A stretch of 45,860 nucleotides of DNA from a virus: the IMG/VR virus record IMGVR_UViG_3300042328_000493, positions 1 through 45,860 of that record, one strand, 5' to 3'. Under the pieces are notes generated by a model. It was not told where the DNA came from, did not search any database, and saw only the letters and a list, made by a program, of their open reading frames with translations. The translations under genes and the position numbers were made by a program. Numbering within the stretch: position 1 is the stretch's first letter; each line of letters begins with the position of its first letter. This document shows, piece after piece, positions 24,338-32,324 of the stretch.

Positions 24338-27300
24338 TTATTTATTTTTTAATTCTGCTATTTCTGCTTTTAATAATTCAATCTGTGCTTGTTGTTCTTT
24401 AATTGCTTCAATAAATAATGGAGCTAATTTTTCGTACTGTACTGTTAAGTAATCTTTTCCTGAAATTGAACTTCCGTCTGTATCTAAGTCAAAAGGAGCT
24501 GGCTTAACTGCTTGTGGTAATACTGCCTGTACTTGTTGTGCTAATACCCCTGCATCACCTTCTTTAATCTTAGGATTAAATCCTGCATCAAAAGCTTCTT
24601 GTTTCCAATCAAAAGTTACACCATTTAAAGATAATACTTTATCTAATGCGTTTGGTATATTTTGTACATTTTCTTTTAATCTTTCATCAGAAGAGTATGC
24701 TGTAACATCCCCCGGGAATGTTGTATTACCAGATCCGTCTAACAATTGTGCAGTTCTTGAAAGTGAACTAAATACTCCTGTATACTGTCTAACTAAAATT
24801 GGTTCAGTTGCATCATCTGCTGTTGCTATTTCAACAAAGCCTGAATTTGAAGCTGTACCTCCTATTCTAATACGGAACTGATCGTTGTCAGCCATATTAC
24901 CGTATACTAAGTCTGCTGAGTTAGTACCTGATACTGTATTTTCTACTTTAGCTACCGTACCTGATGTTGTTTGGTATCCTGCACCGTTTGTTAATTGGTT
25001 AGTATTTGTTACGTTAGTAGCTCCTGCTGCAATACCATCTAATTTATCTCTACGAGTTGTGGTAAAGTTAACTTGTGTTAAACCTCCATCACCTACTGAG
25101 TAAGTTGTGTTAGTATCTACTACAGTTTCTGTTGCAGTTTCGTATCCTGTTACGTGTCCGTATGTATCAAATGTTAAAGCTGTTACATATCGTCTAGAGC
25201 TTGCGGTTAAGTTAGATACTGATGAAGTATCTGTATGGCTAAATTCCGTACTTGATAATGTTAATCCACCTCCTGCAGTATAGGTCGTATTTGTATCAGT
25301 AGAAGAAATTGTAATAGTATCTGTAGAAGCATTTGTTGTGATTGTGACGTTACTTCCTGCTGCTAGAGTTAAAGTATCGTCATTACCGTCAGCTACTACT
25401 GTAGATTGACCTGATACTGCAAAGTTCTTAAATATATTCTGAGAAGAACCTCTATCTGAGTTTGTAATAGTTACTGCTCCAGTTCCTCCCGATACTGTAA
25501 TACCTGTACCGGCTACGTTTGAAGTTACACCTGCGTTAGTTAGAGTTACTGAACCTCCTAAAGAAACAGCTCCTCCTCCACTCATTCCAGTTCCTGCTGT
25601 TACGGTTAATGATGAGTTAGCTAATTTAGCATTTGTTACAGAAGCATCTACTAATTGACCTCCGCCTATTGTTTTATTTGTTAGTGTCTGAGCTCCTGAT
25701 AAGGTTACAACTGAGCTATCAATACTAAAAGCTGTGCCTGTTAAAGATAGACCTGTCGATGCTGTATATGTTGTGTTTGTATCTGTAGATGCAATTGTAA
25801 AGTTAGGATATGTTCCTGAAATACTTACGTTTGAACCTGCAGTTAATACTACTGTTTGGTCAGGAGCAGAGTTTGTAATTGTTGGTGTAGCTCCTTCTCC
25901 TGAGTTATTAGCTAAACTAATTCCTGTTCCTGCTACTAAACTTGCTACATAGTTACCTGTTGTATCAGTTCCTAAAGCAACTGAATCAGCTGCAATAGTT
26001 GCATTTAGTGTTACGCCTGCAGATCCGTCAAAAGAAACGTTACCGGTTAAATCGCCACCTAATGTAATTGTTCTAGCAGTTGCTAATTTAGAAGCTGTAG
26101 AAGCATTACCTGATAAAGATCCTGTTATAGAAGTTGCGGTAATTTTAGCAGCTTGGAATGGTGCTAATTCAAAAGAAGCATGAGCAGTATTGATGTATAT
26201 ATCTGCATCTGGTTCTGGGTCATATCCTTGGAAAACTTTCCAGGTACCGTCAGAAGAATCTCTAAAGAAACCTGCATGGTGATATGAACCGTCATTGTAG
26301 TTACCTGCAAAACCTATATCAGGATTAGAAGCAGTACTACCGCTATTCAAATGTAAAAAGGCATCTGCAATCGACAGATTTGCTATATTCAAAGAAACAC
26401 TAGTTCCTGATACAAAAAGATTACCGTCTACTCTAAGGTTTCCGTTAAATGTTCCGTCGTTAAAAGTAACATTACTGTTTGTACCTAGACCTACTGTTGT
26501 TGCAGTAATTGTACCAGCTGTGTTTGTAAAGTCAATACCACCTTGTCCGGTAGTATCGTTGAATGTTAATCCTGCTTGGTAAGATCCTGTAGCAGCTTCA
26601 AGAGCAGCTAATCTATTATTTTGAGTAGTATTTGTACTTACTGCAGTACTTAATGTACTTTCACTTGCAGTTGCTCTTCCTGCGAAAGAACTTGAAACGT
26701 TTGCTAATTCGCTATCTGTTGCATAAGTTCCTCCTAAGTTACTAATTGTAGTATTGATGTTATCAATTCTAGTTGCAAATGATCCAGAATTTAAACGAGC
26801 AATTTGTACGTTAGTGCTAGTTGTAGAAGCAAAAGAACTTGAAACTAATATTAAATCTGCATCAGTAGCATATGTACCGTCTAGGTTACCAATAGTAGTG
26901 TTGATATTATCAATTCTAGTTGCAAGAGAACCTGATACTGTATTTAGGTGTTGATTAACTCCTTGTATATCTTGAGATAGAGATGAAGAAGTTGCTGCTA
27001 AGTTACTAGTTAAGTTACTATCAACTAATATTAACGAAGAAGATAAAGCTGCTAATTGACTGTCTGTAGCGTACGTATTATCTAATCCGTTTATTGTGTT
27101 GTTAATACCTGTTATACCTGAAGCTAAAGACGCAGATACTATTCCTAACTCTGTATCTGTAGCGTAAGTGTTATAGATGTTTACGATTTCTGCTGCTAAA
27201 GAAGAAGATACTGAACCTAATTGAGAATTTGTAGCGTAGTTATTTACTATATCTGTAGTAGTAACAGCAAAAGAAGAAGAAACCTGTCCTAACTCTGTAT

Positions 27301-27619
27301 CTGTAGCGTAAGTGTTATAGATGTTTGTAATATCTCCTGCTAAAGAAGAGGAAACAGAGTTTAATTCACTATCAGTTGCAAAACCACTTCCTAGATTATC
27401 AAATCTAGTAGCAAATGATGCTGATACTGCAGTAAATGAACCTGATATTTCAGATGCGATTTGTGCAGACCCTGATAATAGGGTTGGTTTATTTAATACG
27501 TTAGCATATTCTACGCTAGTAGCTGCTACGTTAGTTAAGCCGGATCCGTTTCCAATGAAAGACCCACTAAAGGATCCTGTCAGTGCGGCGTTACTACCTA
27601 TTGGATTGTCAATTCTCAT
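24338..27619 (-). CDS. Long tail fibre with C-terminal Peptidase_S74 chaperone
   Basis: A 1093-residue fibre protein. The N-terminus has ALTGSFSGSFIGNGSGLTNV, shared with the other fibre genes here. About residues 80-290 form ~25-35-residue repeats around YATDSELGQVSSSFA, probably a trimeric coiled-coil-like shaft. A Thr/Gly/Ser-rich beta-spiral follows (repeated TDTNTTYTA..GL.L...). The C-terminal ~115 residues are a Peptidase_S74 intramolecular chaperone: SSDERLKENV with nucleophile Ser977 and Lys982 (the SDxRxK pattern), then GVLAQQVQAVLPQAV and a terminal helix. The chaperone folds the trimer and then cuts itself off. A TATTTATT element lies 36 bases upstream (27656-27663). It is probably the main receptor-binding fibre. 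Confidence 0.88.
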   Translation of the reverse strand: MRIDNPIGSNAALTGSFSGSFIGNGSGLTNVAATSVEYANVLNKPTLLSGSAQIASEISGSFTAVSASFATRFDNLGSGFATDSELNSVSSSLAGDITNIYNTYATDTELGQVSSSFAVTTTDIVNNYATNSQLGSVSSSLAAEIVNIYNTYATDTELGIVSASLASGITGINNTINGLDNTYATDSQLAALSSSLILVDSNLTSNLAATSSSLSQDIQGVNQHLNTVSGSLATRIDNINTTIGNLDGTYATDADLILVSSSFASTTSTNVQIARLNSGSFATRIDNINTTISNLGGTYATDSELANVSSSFAGRATASESTLSTAVSTNTTQNNRLAALEAATGSYQAGLTFNDTTGQGGIDFTNTAGTITATTVGLGTNSNVTFNDGTFNGNLRVDGNLFVSGTSVSLNIANLSIADAFLHLNSGSTASNPDIGFAGNYNDGSYHHAGFFRDSSDGTWKVFQGYDPEPDADIYINTAHASFELAPFQAAKITATSITGSLSGNASTASKLATARTITLGGDLTGNVSFDGSAGVTLNATIAADSVALGTDTTGNYVASLVAGTGISLANNSGEGATPTITNSAPDQTVVLTAGSNVSISGTYPNFTIASTDTNTTYTASTGLSLTGTAFSIDSSVVTLSGAQTLTNKTIGGGQLVDASVTNAKLANSSLTVTAGTGMSGGGAVSLGGSVTLTNAGVTSNVAGTGITVSGGTGAVTITNSDRGSSQNIFKNFAVSGQSTVVADGNDDTLTLAAGSNVTITTNASTDTITISSTDTNTTYTAGGGLTLSSTEFSHTDTSSVSNLTASSRRYVTALTFDTYGHVTGYETATETVVDTNTTYSVGDGGLTQVNFTTTRRDKLDGIAAGATNVTNTNQLTNGAGYQTTSGTVAKVENTVSGTNSADLVYGNMADNDQFRIRIGGTASNSGFVEIATADDATEPILVRQYTGVFSSLSRTAQLLDGSGNTTFPGDVTAYSSDERLKENVQNIPNALDKVLSLNGVTFDWKQEAFDAGFNPKIKEGDAGVLAQQVQAVLPQAVKPAPFDLDTDGSSISGKDYLTVQYEKLAPLFIEAIKEQQAQIELLKAEIAELKNK
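26640..27420 (-). repeat. Tandem repeats encoding fibre shaft
   Basis: Degenerate repeats of roughly 75-100 bases encode the YATD(S/T)ELG.VSSS.A unit. Some copies are almost identical at DNA level: the stretch around 27150-27184 reappears around 27297-27327, both reading ctgtagcgtaagtgttatag. Such near-identity suggests recent duplication or recombination and may change fibre length. Confidence 0.7.
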
Positions 27620-27655
27620 GTTATTCTTCTTTTACAGTCTTTTTACTACGTTGTT

Positions 27656-27663
27656 AATAAATA
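27656..27663 (-). promoter_or_regulatory. TATTTATT element before S74 fibre gene
   Basis: A one-base variant of the element, 36 bases before the ATG at 27619, next to the stop of the preceding fibre gene. Confidence 0.5.
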
Positions 27664-27664
27664 T

Positions 27665-28537
27665 CTACTTATTTACTACTACACTTCCTGAAATATAAGC
27701 ACTAAACTCCAGTACTACTACGTTATTTGAAGTAGATACTATTTTAGCTGGTATAATTTGTTCTCTCTGTGAACTATATACCTGTACTACTGGGAAATCT
27801 TCGGATAAGTTATGAGTAATAGTGAAAGGTCCGCTTCCTTCTATAGATTGTCTATAAGAAGAAGAGGGTATATTTGTGAAATTGTTATAATTTAAGTAAT
27901 ATGCAGGATTTTCTCCTCCTAAGTTGTTTGCATTTTGTGCAGAACCAGAAACGATGTGTCCAGCTCTACCTACTACTACAAATCCTGAAGATTGTTGAGT
28001 AAATGTGATAGAAACGCTGTTTACGTTTGCAACATTAACTGTTTCTGGGATAATTTGATTGTATTGGTTATCATAAACCGATACTAAAACGTTTCTTGTA
28101 TCGAAATTATGAGTAACTACTTTTGAAGTAGCGTTTGTGAAGGTATCTGTAACGGTTGTTACTTGATCTATTCTAGCATTACCTCCTACTATGTGTCCTC
28201 CCTTTGCAACTACTACTATACCTGTAGATAATTGATTAAAAGTAATAGTAACGTTGTTTAAATCTGTAAGATTTACATTAGCTGGTATAATCTGATTATC
28301 ATCTTCATCGTAAACACTTATAACTAAGTTTTTCGAAGAGAAGTTATGATTAACTACCTTGGTTAATGTATTAGTAAATGTATCTGCTACTGTAGCTTGT
28401 TCTGATATTGTAGAACTTACATTAGTTAAGCCGGAACCATCTCCTACAAAGTAAGAAGCAGTTACTGCGCTAGCTACATTAAGATTGTATAAGTGTGCAC
28501 TTGACCCACTTACGATGAGTTTCTTCCAGTTTGGCAT
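27665..28537 (-). CDS. Tail fibre protein with three repeated beta modules
   Basis: A 290-residue protein. Its N-terminus (MPNWKKLIVSGSSAHLYN, then FVGDGSGLTNV) is shared with the 346-residue fibre gene upstream and partly with the S74 fibre. The rest is three ~70-residue modules with the motif HNF/L...V.VY.....QIIP, each ending in GIVVV, GFVVV or GSVVV, consistent with Ig-like or small beta-sandwich domains. It has its own TATTTATA element (28607-28614) about 70 bases upstream, with a structured leader between, and a terminator just before it. It probably forms a short fibre or baseplate-attached adhesin. Confidence 0.75.
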   Translation of the reverse strand: MPNWKKLIVSGSSAHLYNLNVASAVTASYFVGDGSGLTNVSSTISEQATVADTFTNTLTKVVNHNFSSKNLVISVYDEDDNQIIPANVNLTDLNNVTITFNQLSTGIVVVAKGGHIVGGNARIDQVTTVTDTFTNATSKVVTHNFDTRNVLVSVYDNQYNQIIPETVNVANVNSVSITFTQQSSGFVVVGRAGHIVSGSAQNANNLGGENPAYYLNYNNFTNIPSSSYRQSIEGSGPFTITHNLSEDFPVVQVYSSQREQIIPAKIVSTSNNVVVLEFSAYISGSVVVNK

Positions 28538-28606
28538 TCGTGTTACTATTACGGTTGGTTACACCAATGTGCGGTGCCCACTTCCCTTTCGGGCCTATAA
28601 TGTACA

Positions 28607-28614
28607 TATAAATA
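28607..28614 (-). promoter_or_regulatory. TATTTATA element before beta-module fibre gene
   Basis: An exact copy, about 69 bases before the ATG at 28537, directly after a hairpin terminator. The long leader between can form small hairpins (CCCGAAAGGG). Confidence 0.6.
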
Positions 28615-28616
28615 GC

Positions 28617-28640
28617 AAAAGGACCTATTAAGGTCCCTTT
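28617..28640 (-). terminator. Hairpin terminator after 60-aa gene
   Basis: The coding strand has GGACCT, loop TAAT, AGGTCC, then TTTTGC. The stem is short but GC-balanced. It comes directly before the late-type element of the next fibre gene. Confidence 0.7.
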
Positions 28641-28645
28641 ACTTT

Positions 28646-28828
28646 CTAATTGTTTTTCTCTAATTCGTTTGTGAGCTTAACCCATATGTTGTAAAAGGCT
28701 TCGAATTCGTCACCTTTGTAAGTCGCTGTTCTAAGTTTAGCGAGTAGAAACTCGATTTCCTTCTTTGTGAACCCCGACTGGGCTTCTGGTTTACTTCCTT
28801 TTGCTCCGAGTTTATCTAATAACCCCAT
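28646..28828 (-). CDS. Small helical phage protein (60 aa)
   Basis: A short protein with a Gly/Lys-rich N-terminus (MGLLDKLGAKGSKPE) and a helical remainder (FTKKEIEFLLAKLRTATYKG, then FYNIWVKLTNELE). The EFLL..L...T.KG...E..YN...KL pattern is one I recall in small proteins of many marine phages, function unknown. It starts 15 bases after the 346-residue fibre gene and is followed by a hairpin terminator. Position among fibre genes hints at a structural or assembly role, but nothing catalytic is present. Confidence 0.65.
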   Translation of the reverse strand: MGLLDKLGAKGSKPEAQSGFTKKEIEFLLAKLRTATYKGDEFEAFYNIWVKLTNELEKNN

Positions 28829-28843
28829 AACTTTATTTTATTT

Positions 28844-29884
28844 TTATACGTAAATGAATATATCGTCTCCTTCTACTCGAATGTTACCAACGTGATCTGC
28901 TTCTGCTGTAGCTGCATCTGCTGAAGTACCTGCAAATACACCTCCTACATAGTAAGATGGAGTTTGTGCACCTGTTGCATTAGAAGCCATGTTACCCACA
29001 ATTGCAAGACGACCGTCATTACTGTTGTAGCTAGCATCCCAGATTAAACCAGCTCCTGATTGAGCAGTTCCGTTAGATCCACCGAATACGAAACCTGAAT
29101 CAGCTGTTGCTGCTGAACCTGAGTTCAATAAGATGAAAGCATCTTCTACATCTAAGTTAGTTGTATTGATGTTTGTTACAGTTCCTTGTACGTCTAAGTT
29201 GCCTTGAACGCTTAAATTACCTGCAACGTTAATATCGTTTGGTAAACCGATTGTAATTGTCTGACCAGATGCAGTAGCTTCGATTTCATTAGCTGTACCA
29301 ACAACTGATAATGTCTGAGTTCCTAAAGCAACTGTGCCGCCGCCTGTAGAACCAGAGATTTTTAATGTTGTACTAATGTTTTCTGTACCTGCAGCTGTTA
29401 AACGACCGTCAGCATCTACTGTGAAAGTAGGAATTGCTGTAGCACTACCGTAAGATCCTGCACTAACTGAAGTAGCTTTCAAGCTAATCTTAGCAGATCC
29501 ATCAATTTCAATAGAGGTATTATCTACATCTGCTGAAATGCTTAGGTTATTACCGCCAATAGTACCGCTAGATGTGATACCATCACCTCCTGTAATACCA
29601 GTTCCTTTTATAGCAGTGTCTGCACTTGCTAAAGAAGAACTAAAAGCTGAAAATCCTGTAGTATCTGTAATTGTGATTTGAGAAGATCCTGATACTAAGG
29701 TTGGTTTACCAGTAATATTTTCAAATGCAATAGCACCTGCTAATACACCTGTTAATCCTGAACCATCTCCTGAAAATGAACCGGTAATGGACTGGTTAGC
29801 CACCCCGTTTCTTGCATAATTTAAGTCGTTGGTTAACTGGCTTATATTACTACCAGAAACGACGAGTTTTTTCCACTGTGCCAT
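28844..29884 (-). CDS. Tail fibre protein (346 aa)
   Basis: The N-terminus MAQWKKLVVSGSNISQL and GSFSGDGSGLTGVLAGAIAF match the neighbouring fibre proteins, probably a common anchor to the baseplate or a shared fibre hub. The remainder is Gly/Thr/Ser/Asn-rich with beta-spiral character, with DVDNTSIEIDGSAKISLKA and VQGNLDVQGTVTNINTTNLD typical of fibre shafts. No S74 chaperone is present, so folding may rely on another factor. A TATTTATT element lies 29 bases upstream (29914-29921). Confidence 0.78.
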   Translation of the reverse strand: MAQWKKLVVSGSNISQLTNDLNYARNGVANQSITGSFSGDGSGLTGVLAGAIAFENITGKPTLVSGSSQITITDTTGFSAFSSSLASADTAIKGTGITGGDGITSSGTIGGNNLSISADVDNTSIEIDGSAKISLKATSVSAGSYGSATAIPTFTVDADGRLTAAGTENISTTLKISGSTGGGTVALGTQTLSVVGTANEIEATASGQTITIGLPNDINVAGNLSVQGNLDVQGTVTNINTTNLDVEDAFILLNSGSAATADSGFVFGGSNGTAQSGAGLIWDASYNSNDGRLAIVGNMASNATGAQTPSYYVGGVFAGTSADAATAEADHVGNIRVEGDDIFIYV

Positions 29885-29913
29885 GTTGTTATTTTAAGTT
29901 ATTTTTGCTTATT

Positions 29914-29921
29914 AATAAATA
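29914..29921 (-). promoter_or_regulatory. TATTTATT element before 346-aa fibre gene
   Basis: A one-base variant of the element, 29 bases before the ATG at 29884, in the 46-base gap between fibre genes. Confidence 0.5.
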
Positions 29922-29930
29922 TTCCGTTTT

Positions 29931-30293
29931 TTACAATCCAAAATAGAAAGCATTATCTGCTCCATAGTATATACTACCTGTAACCGGTGTAGGAGGTACT
30001 GAGAAAGGGTGTAATACTACAACTCCCTGTTCATTTACTTTAAATTTATCTTTACCGCCTACATTTACTGCGAAATACTTAGATACTCCATCTAATTTAA
30101 GTCTAAAAGACCCTGTAACATGTATATCTGTAGTAGCTGATGCATAAGATCCTGTTTTATTAAAGACAGAAGCATCAATAGTAGAGATAGGCTGTCCGTT
30201 TAAGGTAAAACTACCTAATACGTTTAGTGATCCTGTTAAATCTCCGGATCCACTAAGGTGAGGACTTATCTGTTTCCACTGTATTAACGCCAT
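29931..30293 (-). CDS. Short fibre-like structural protein (120 aa)
   Basis: It begins MALIQWKQISPHLSGSGDLT, a variant of the WKKL.VSGS anchor of the longer fibre genes, followed by LTGSLNVLGSFTLNG and a C-terminal KYFAVNVGGKDKFKVNEQGV strand region ending VTGSIYYGADNAFYFGL. This looks like a minimal fibre: an anchor plus one beta domain. It starts one base after the gp15-like gene, so it shares that gene's transcript. A short baseplate fibre or a capping protein for a longer fibre are both reasonable. Confidence 0.68.
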   Translation of the reverse strand: MALIQWKQISPHLSGSGDLTGSLNVLGSFTLNGQPISTIDASVFNKTGSYASATTDIHVTGSFRLKLDGVSKYFAVNVGGKDKFKVNEQGVVVLHPFSVPPTPVTGSIYYGADNAFYFGL

Positions 30294-30294
30294 C

Positions 30295-31530
30295 TTATGC
30301 TAATTTTCCTATTAAAGTATATTCATCTGTAGAAGCAATAGAGAAACCTAATGTATTATTAAAGGTTACAACTAAGTTACCGTTTACTTCTTGAATTGTA
30401 TCGATTGCATCTGTTTCAACAATCATACCGTTAATAAATACTTGGAAATTAGATTTACTTAATGGCGGGAACCCAGCAGGTGTTTCAGCTAATTGCTGTC
30501 CTGTAAAGGTTAATGTGTTAGCACCGGAGTTAACTACTGTGTTTATCGTATTACTTGTAATTACCTTCTGTAAAGATACATATGCTTTCTGTTCTGATGT
30601 CATAGACTCTTCGATTGTTGTTAAATTTAAAGTCTCACTTGCTTTATCGTAAAATCTTGCTTTTCCTTTCACGGCTTGTGTTACTGTTTGTGTTTCAATA
30701 TTAGAAACCATTTCAAAACCGAAATTAACTGCTGATTTAGAGTAGAATTTATTCATACCCTTTACAGTAGCGTTTATTGAGTCAGGAACTATATGTCCTA
30801 GTAGTTTAATAGTAAAGGTAGTCTTAACTGTACGGTCAGATCCTGCAGCTAGCTCAGTAGTCTGTGCATAACTGTCAATCATAGCTCTAAAACTGAACCT
30901 TTCTGGGTCTCCCCAGTAGGAATCTGATGCGAAGTTAATAGCCTCTACTAGTTTATTCATTTGTTCTACGTAATCTGTAAATATTATACAAGAATACGTT
31001 ATATCTACGAAGTCTGGCATAACTACAGCGTAGAACTCCTTTACTTCATCTCTATTATTTAATAAACTAAAGCGGTCGTACATGTTTTTCTTAGAAAATC
31101 TCTTTTCAAAGATACCGTAGTTAAGTGGATTGTTAGCATCTAACTTGTTTCCATAGCTTCTATTCTTTTCTACAGAGTCTCTCTTAAACATTATAAGGGG
31201 AGCCTGTATTTTACCGTTTTTATCTCTATAGAATCCGTCTTTTTGTACTGCAGCCCATCGTTCTGGTGAGCCATACAGTAAAGGTACTTCTTTTTTTATA
31301 CCATTCTGTATTACTGTAGGTCTAATTACTTTAGTAAAGTAGTAGAATATAGTCTCATCTATATCTTTTAGACCTAAAGAGAACTGTTTTACATCATCAT
31401 TCTTTACAGTCTTCTGTAATTCTCTTCTTTTATTATCAACAGATGGAGACTTACCTGTATTCAGTAGTGGATCCACAAAACTTTGTGCAATCTCTAACTG
31501 TGTTTTAGGTACTGGTTTGTTATTAGCCAT
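30295..31530 (-). CDS. gp15: Tail sheath stabiliser/completion protein, gp15-like, with C-terminal extension
   Basis: A 411-residue protein. The central part matches the order of features in T4 gp15: a VPLLYGSPERWAAVQ segment (T4: VPITYASKEHF), a PLIMFKRDSVEK region, then MPDFVDITYSCIIFTDYVEQ and MNKLVEAINFA, where T4 has MIYELSIFTRYEDDM..IVEQI. It ends with a TTFTIKLLGHIVPDS strand. gp15 caps the tail and joins it to the head. About 110 extra residues follow (from ~300), with NFQVFINGMIVE and DEYTLIGKL, like a fibre-type beta domain and absent from T4 gp15 (272 residues). The gp13-gp14-gp15 order supports the call. Confidence 0.68.
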   Translation of the reverse strand: MANNKPVPKTQLEIAQSFVDPLLNTGKSPSVDNKRRELQKTVKNDDVKQFSLGLKDIDETIFYYFTKVIRPTVIQNGIKKEVPLLYGSPERWAAVQKDGFYRDKNGKIQAPLIMFKRDSVEKNRSYGNKLDANNPLNYGIFEKRFSKKNMYDRFSLLNNRDEVKEFYAVVMPDFVDITYSCIIFTDYVEQMNKLVEAINFASDSYWGDPERFSFRAMIDSYAQTTELAAGSDRTVKTTFTIKLLGHIVPDSINATVKGMNKFYSKSAVNFGFEMVSNIETQTVTQAVKGKARFYDKASETLNLTTIEESMTSEQKAYVSLQKVITSNTINTVVNSGANTLTFTGQQLAETPAGFPPLSKSNFQVFINGMIVETDAIDTIQEVNGNLVVTFNNTLGFSIASTDEYTLIGKLA

Positions 31531-31533
31531 CTA

Positions 31534-32022
31534 TTATATAGTTACTTGTGTTATTCCTACCTTTTCTGCTCTTGTTAAGTGACATTTTACTATAATAGAT
31601 ACTGAACTTCCGAATCTAGATCCGTATTCTGTAAAATTATAGCTACTATCTCTACCTAAGAATAGTTGATTCTCCACAACTGTGTCTACTTCGTAGTAGT
31701 TTTCATGCCAAAGTAGTACATCTCCTACTTCTGGTACTATATTTGTATCTACTAAGTCTTGTCTTATGAAAGCAAATGAAGCTTCTCTTGTTAAATCCGG
31801 TCCAAAGTCGTCATCTGTTATTACTTGATCTCCTCTAGTAATAAAACAGTTTAACTTTATTGCATTCCAGAAGGATTTCTCAAGGGCTTCACCGTATAAG
31901 TTAGCTTCTGTATCTTCTACACTGAATTTATAGTACAAGATCTCTTGCTCAATGATATCTTTGAGTAATTCTCTACCTATATTAGTGAGTAGTCCAAAGT
32001 CTCTTGTACTTCCAAATATCAT
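31534..32022 (-). CDS. gp14: Neck protein gp14-like
   Basis: A 162-residue protein with GRELLKDIIEQEILYYKFSV near the start and a central IVPEVGDVLLWHENYYEVDT segment followed by VVENQLFLGRD. The P..GD...........FE...VE pattern is shared with neck proteins of T4-like cyanophages. T4 gp14 is longer (256), so this is a reduced version. Neck proteins form the collar joining head and tail. It lies between the gp13-like and gp15-like genes with a 4-base overlap upstream and 3-base gap downstream, matching the T4 gene order 13-14-15 apart from one small gene. Confidence 0.62.
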   Translation of the reverse strand: MIFGSTRDFGLLTNIGRELLKDIIEQEILYYKFSVEDTEANLYGEALEKSFWNAIKLNCFITRGDQVITDDDFGPDLTREASFAFIRQDLVDTNIVPEVGDVLLWHENYYEVDTVVENQLFLGRDSSYNFTEYGSRFGSSVSIIVKCHLTRAEKVGITQVTI

Positions 32023-32324
32023 TTTACCTCAATTGTTTTAGGTGCGAACTCAAACTTTGAGATTTGAGGGATTTTTTTTAGTGAAACTTGTTTTAATTTA
32101 GCAAATGCTGCTTCTGCTTGCTGTTTAGTGATGATTTTCATCTTCATTACAGCAGTATTATTAGCATCATTATGAGATACCTGTGTTACAGTAATAACTC
32201 CTGGTAAAGCTCTCATTAATTCACCGGTTTCCTGTATAGTAACATCTGGAGATATAGTAATTCTTACTAATCCCTGGTATGTATTATACTCTTCTTCGGT
32301 TAATATTTGAAGTAACTTTATCAT
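32019..32324 (-). CDS. Small alpha/beta protein in neck operon (101 aa)
   Basis: A 101-residue protein. The order LVRITISPDVTIQETGELMR, VITVTQVSH, AVMKMKIIT and KQQAEAAFAKL suggests a beta-alpha-beta-beta-alpha ferredoxin-like or ACT-like fold. It overlaps both neighbours by 4 bases (gp13-like and gp14-like genes), so the trio is translationally coupled. Similar short proteins recur beside neck genes in marine T4-like phages, as far as I recall, without known function. A neck assembly role is a fair guess. Confidence 0.6.
   Translation of the reverse strand: MIKLLQILTEEEYNTYQGLVRITISPDVTIQETGELMRALPGVITVTQVSHNDANNTAVMKMKIITKQQAEAAFAKLKQVSLKKIPQISKFEFAPKTIEVK

Noticed and set aside
26640-27420. 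CRISPR array or transposon repeats
   Set aside because: The repeats are in frame with a fibre protein and vary in sequence without unique spacers.
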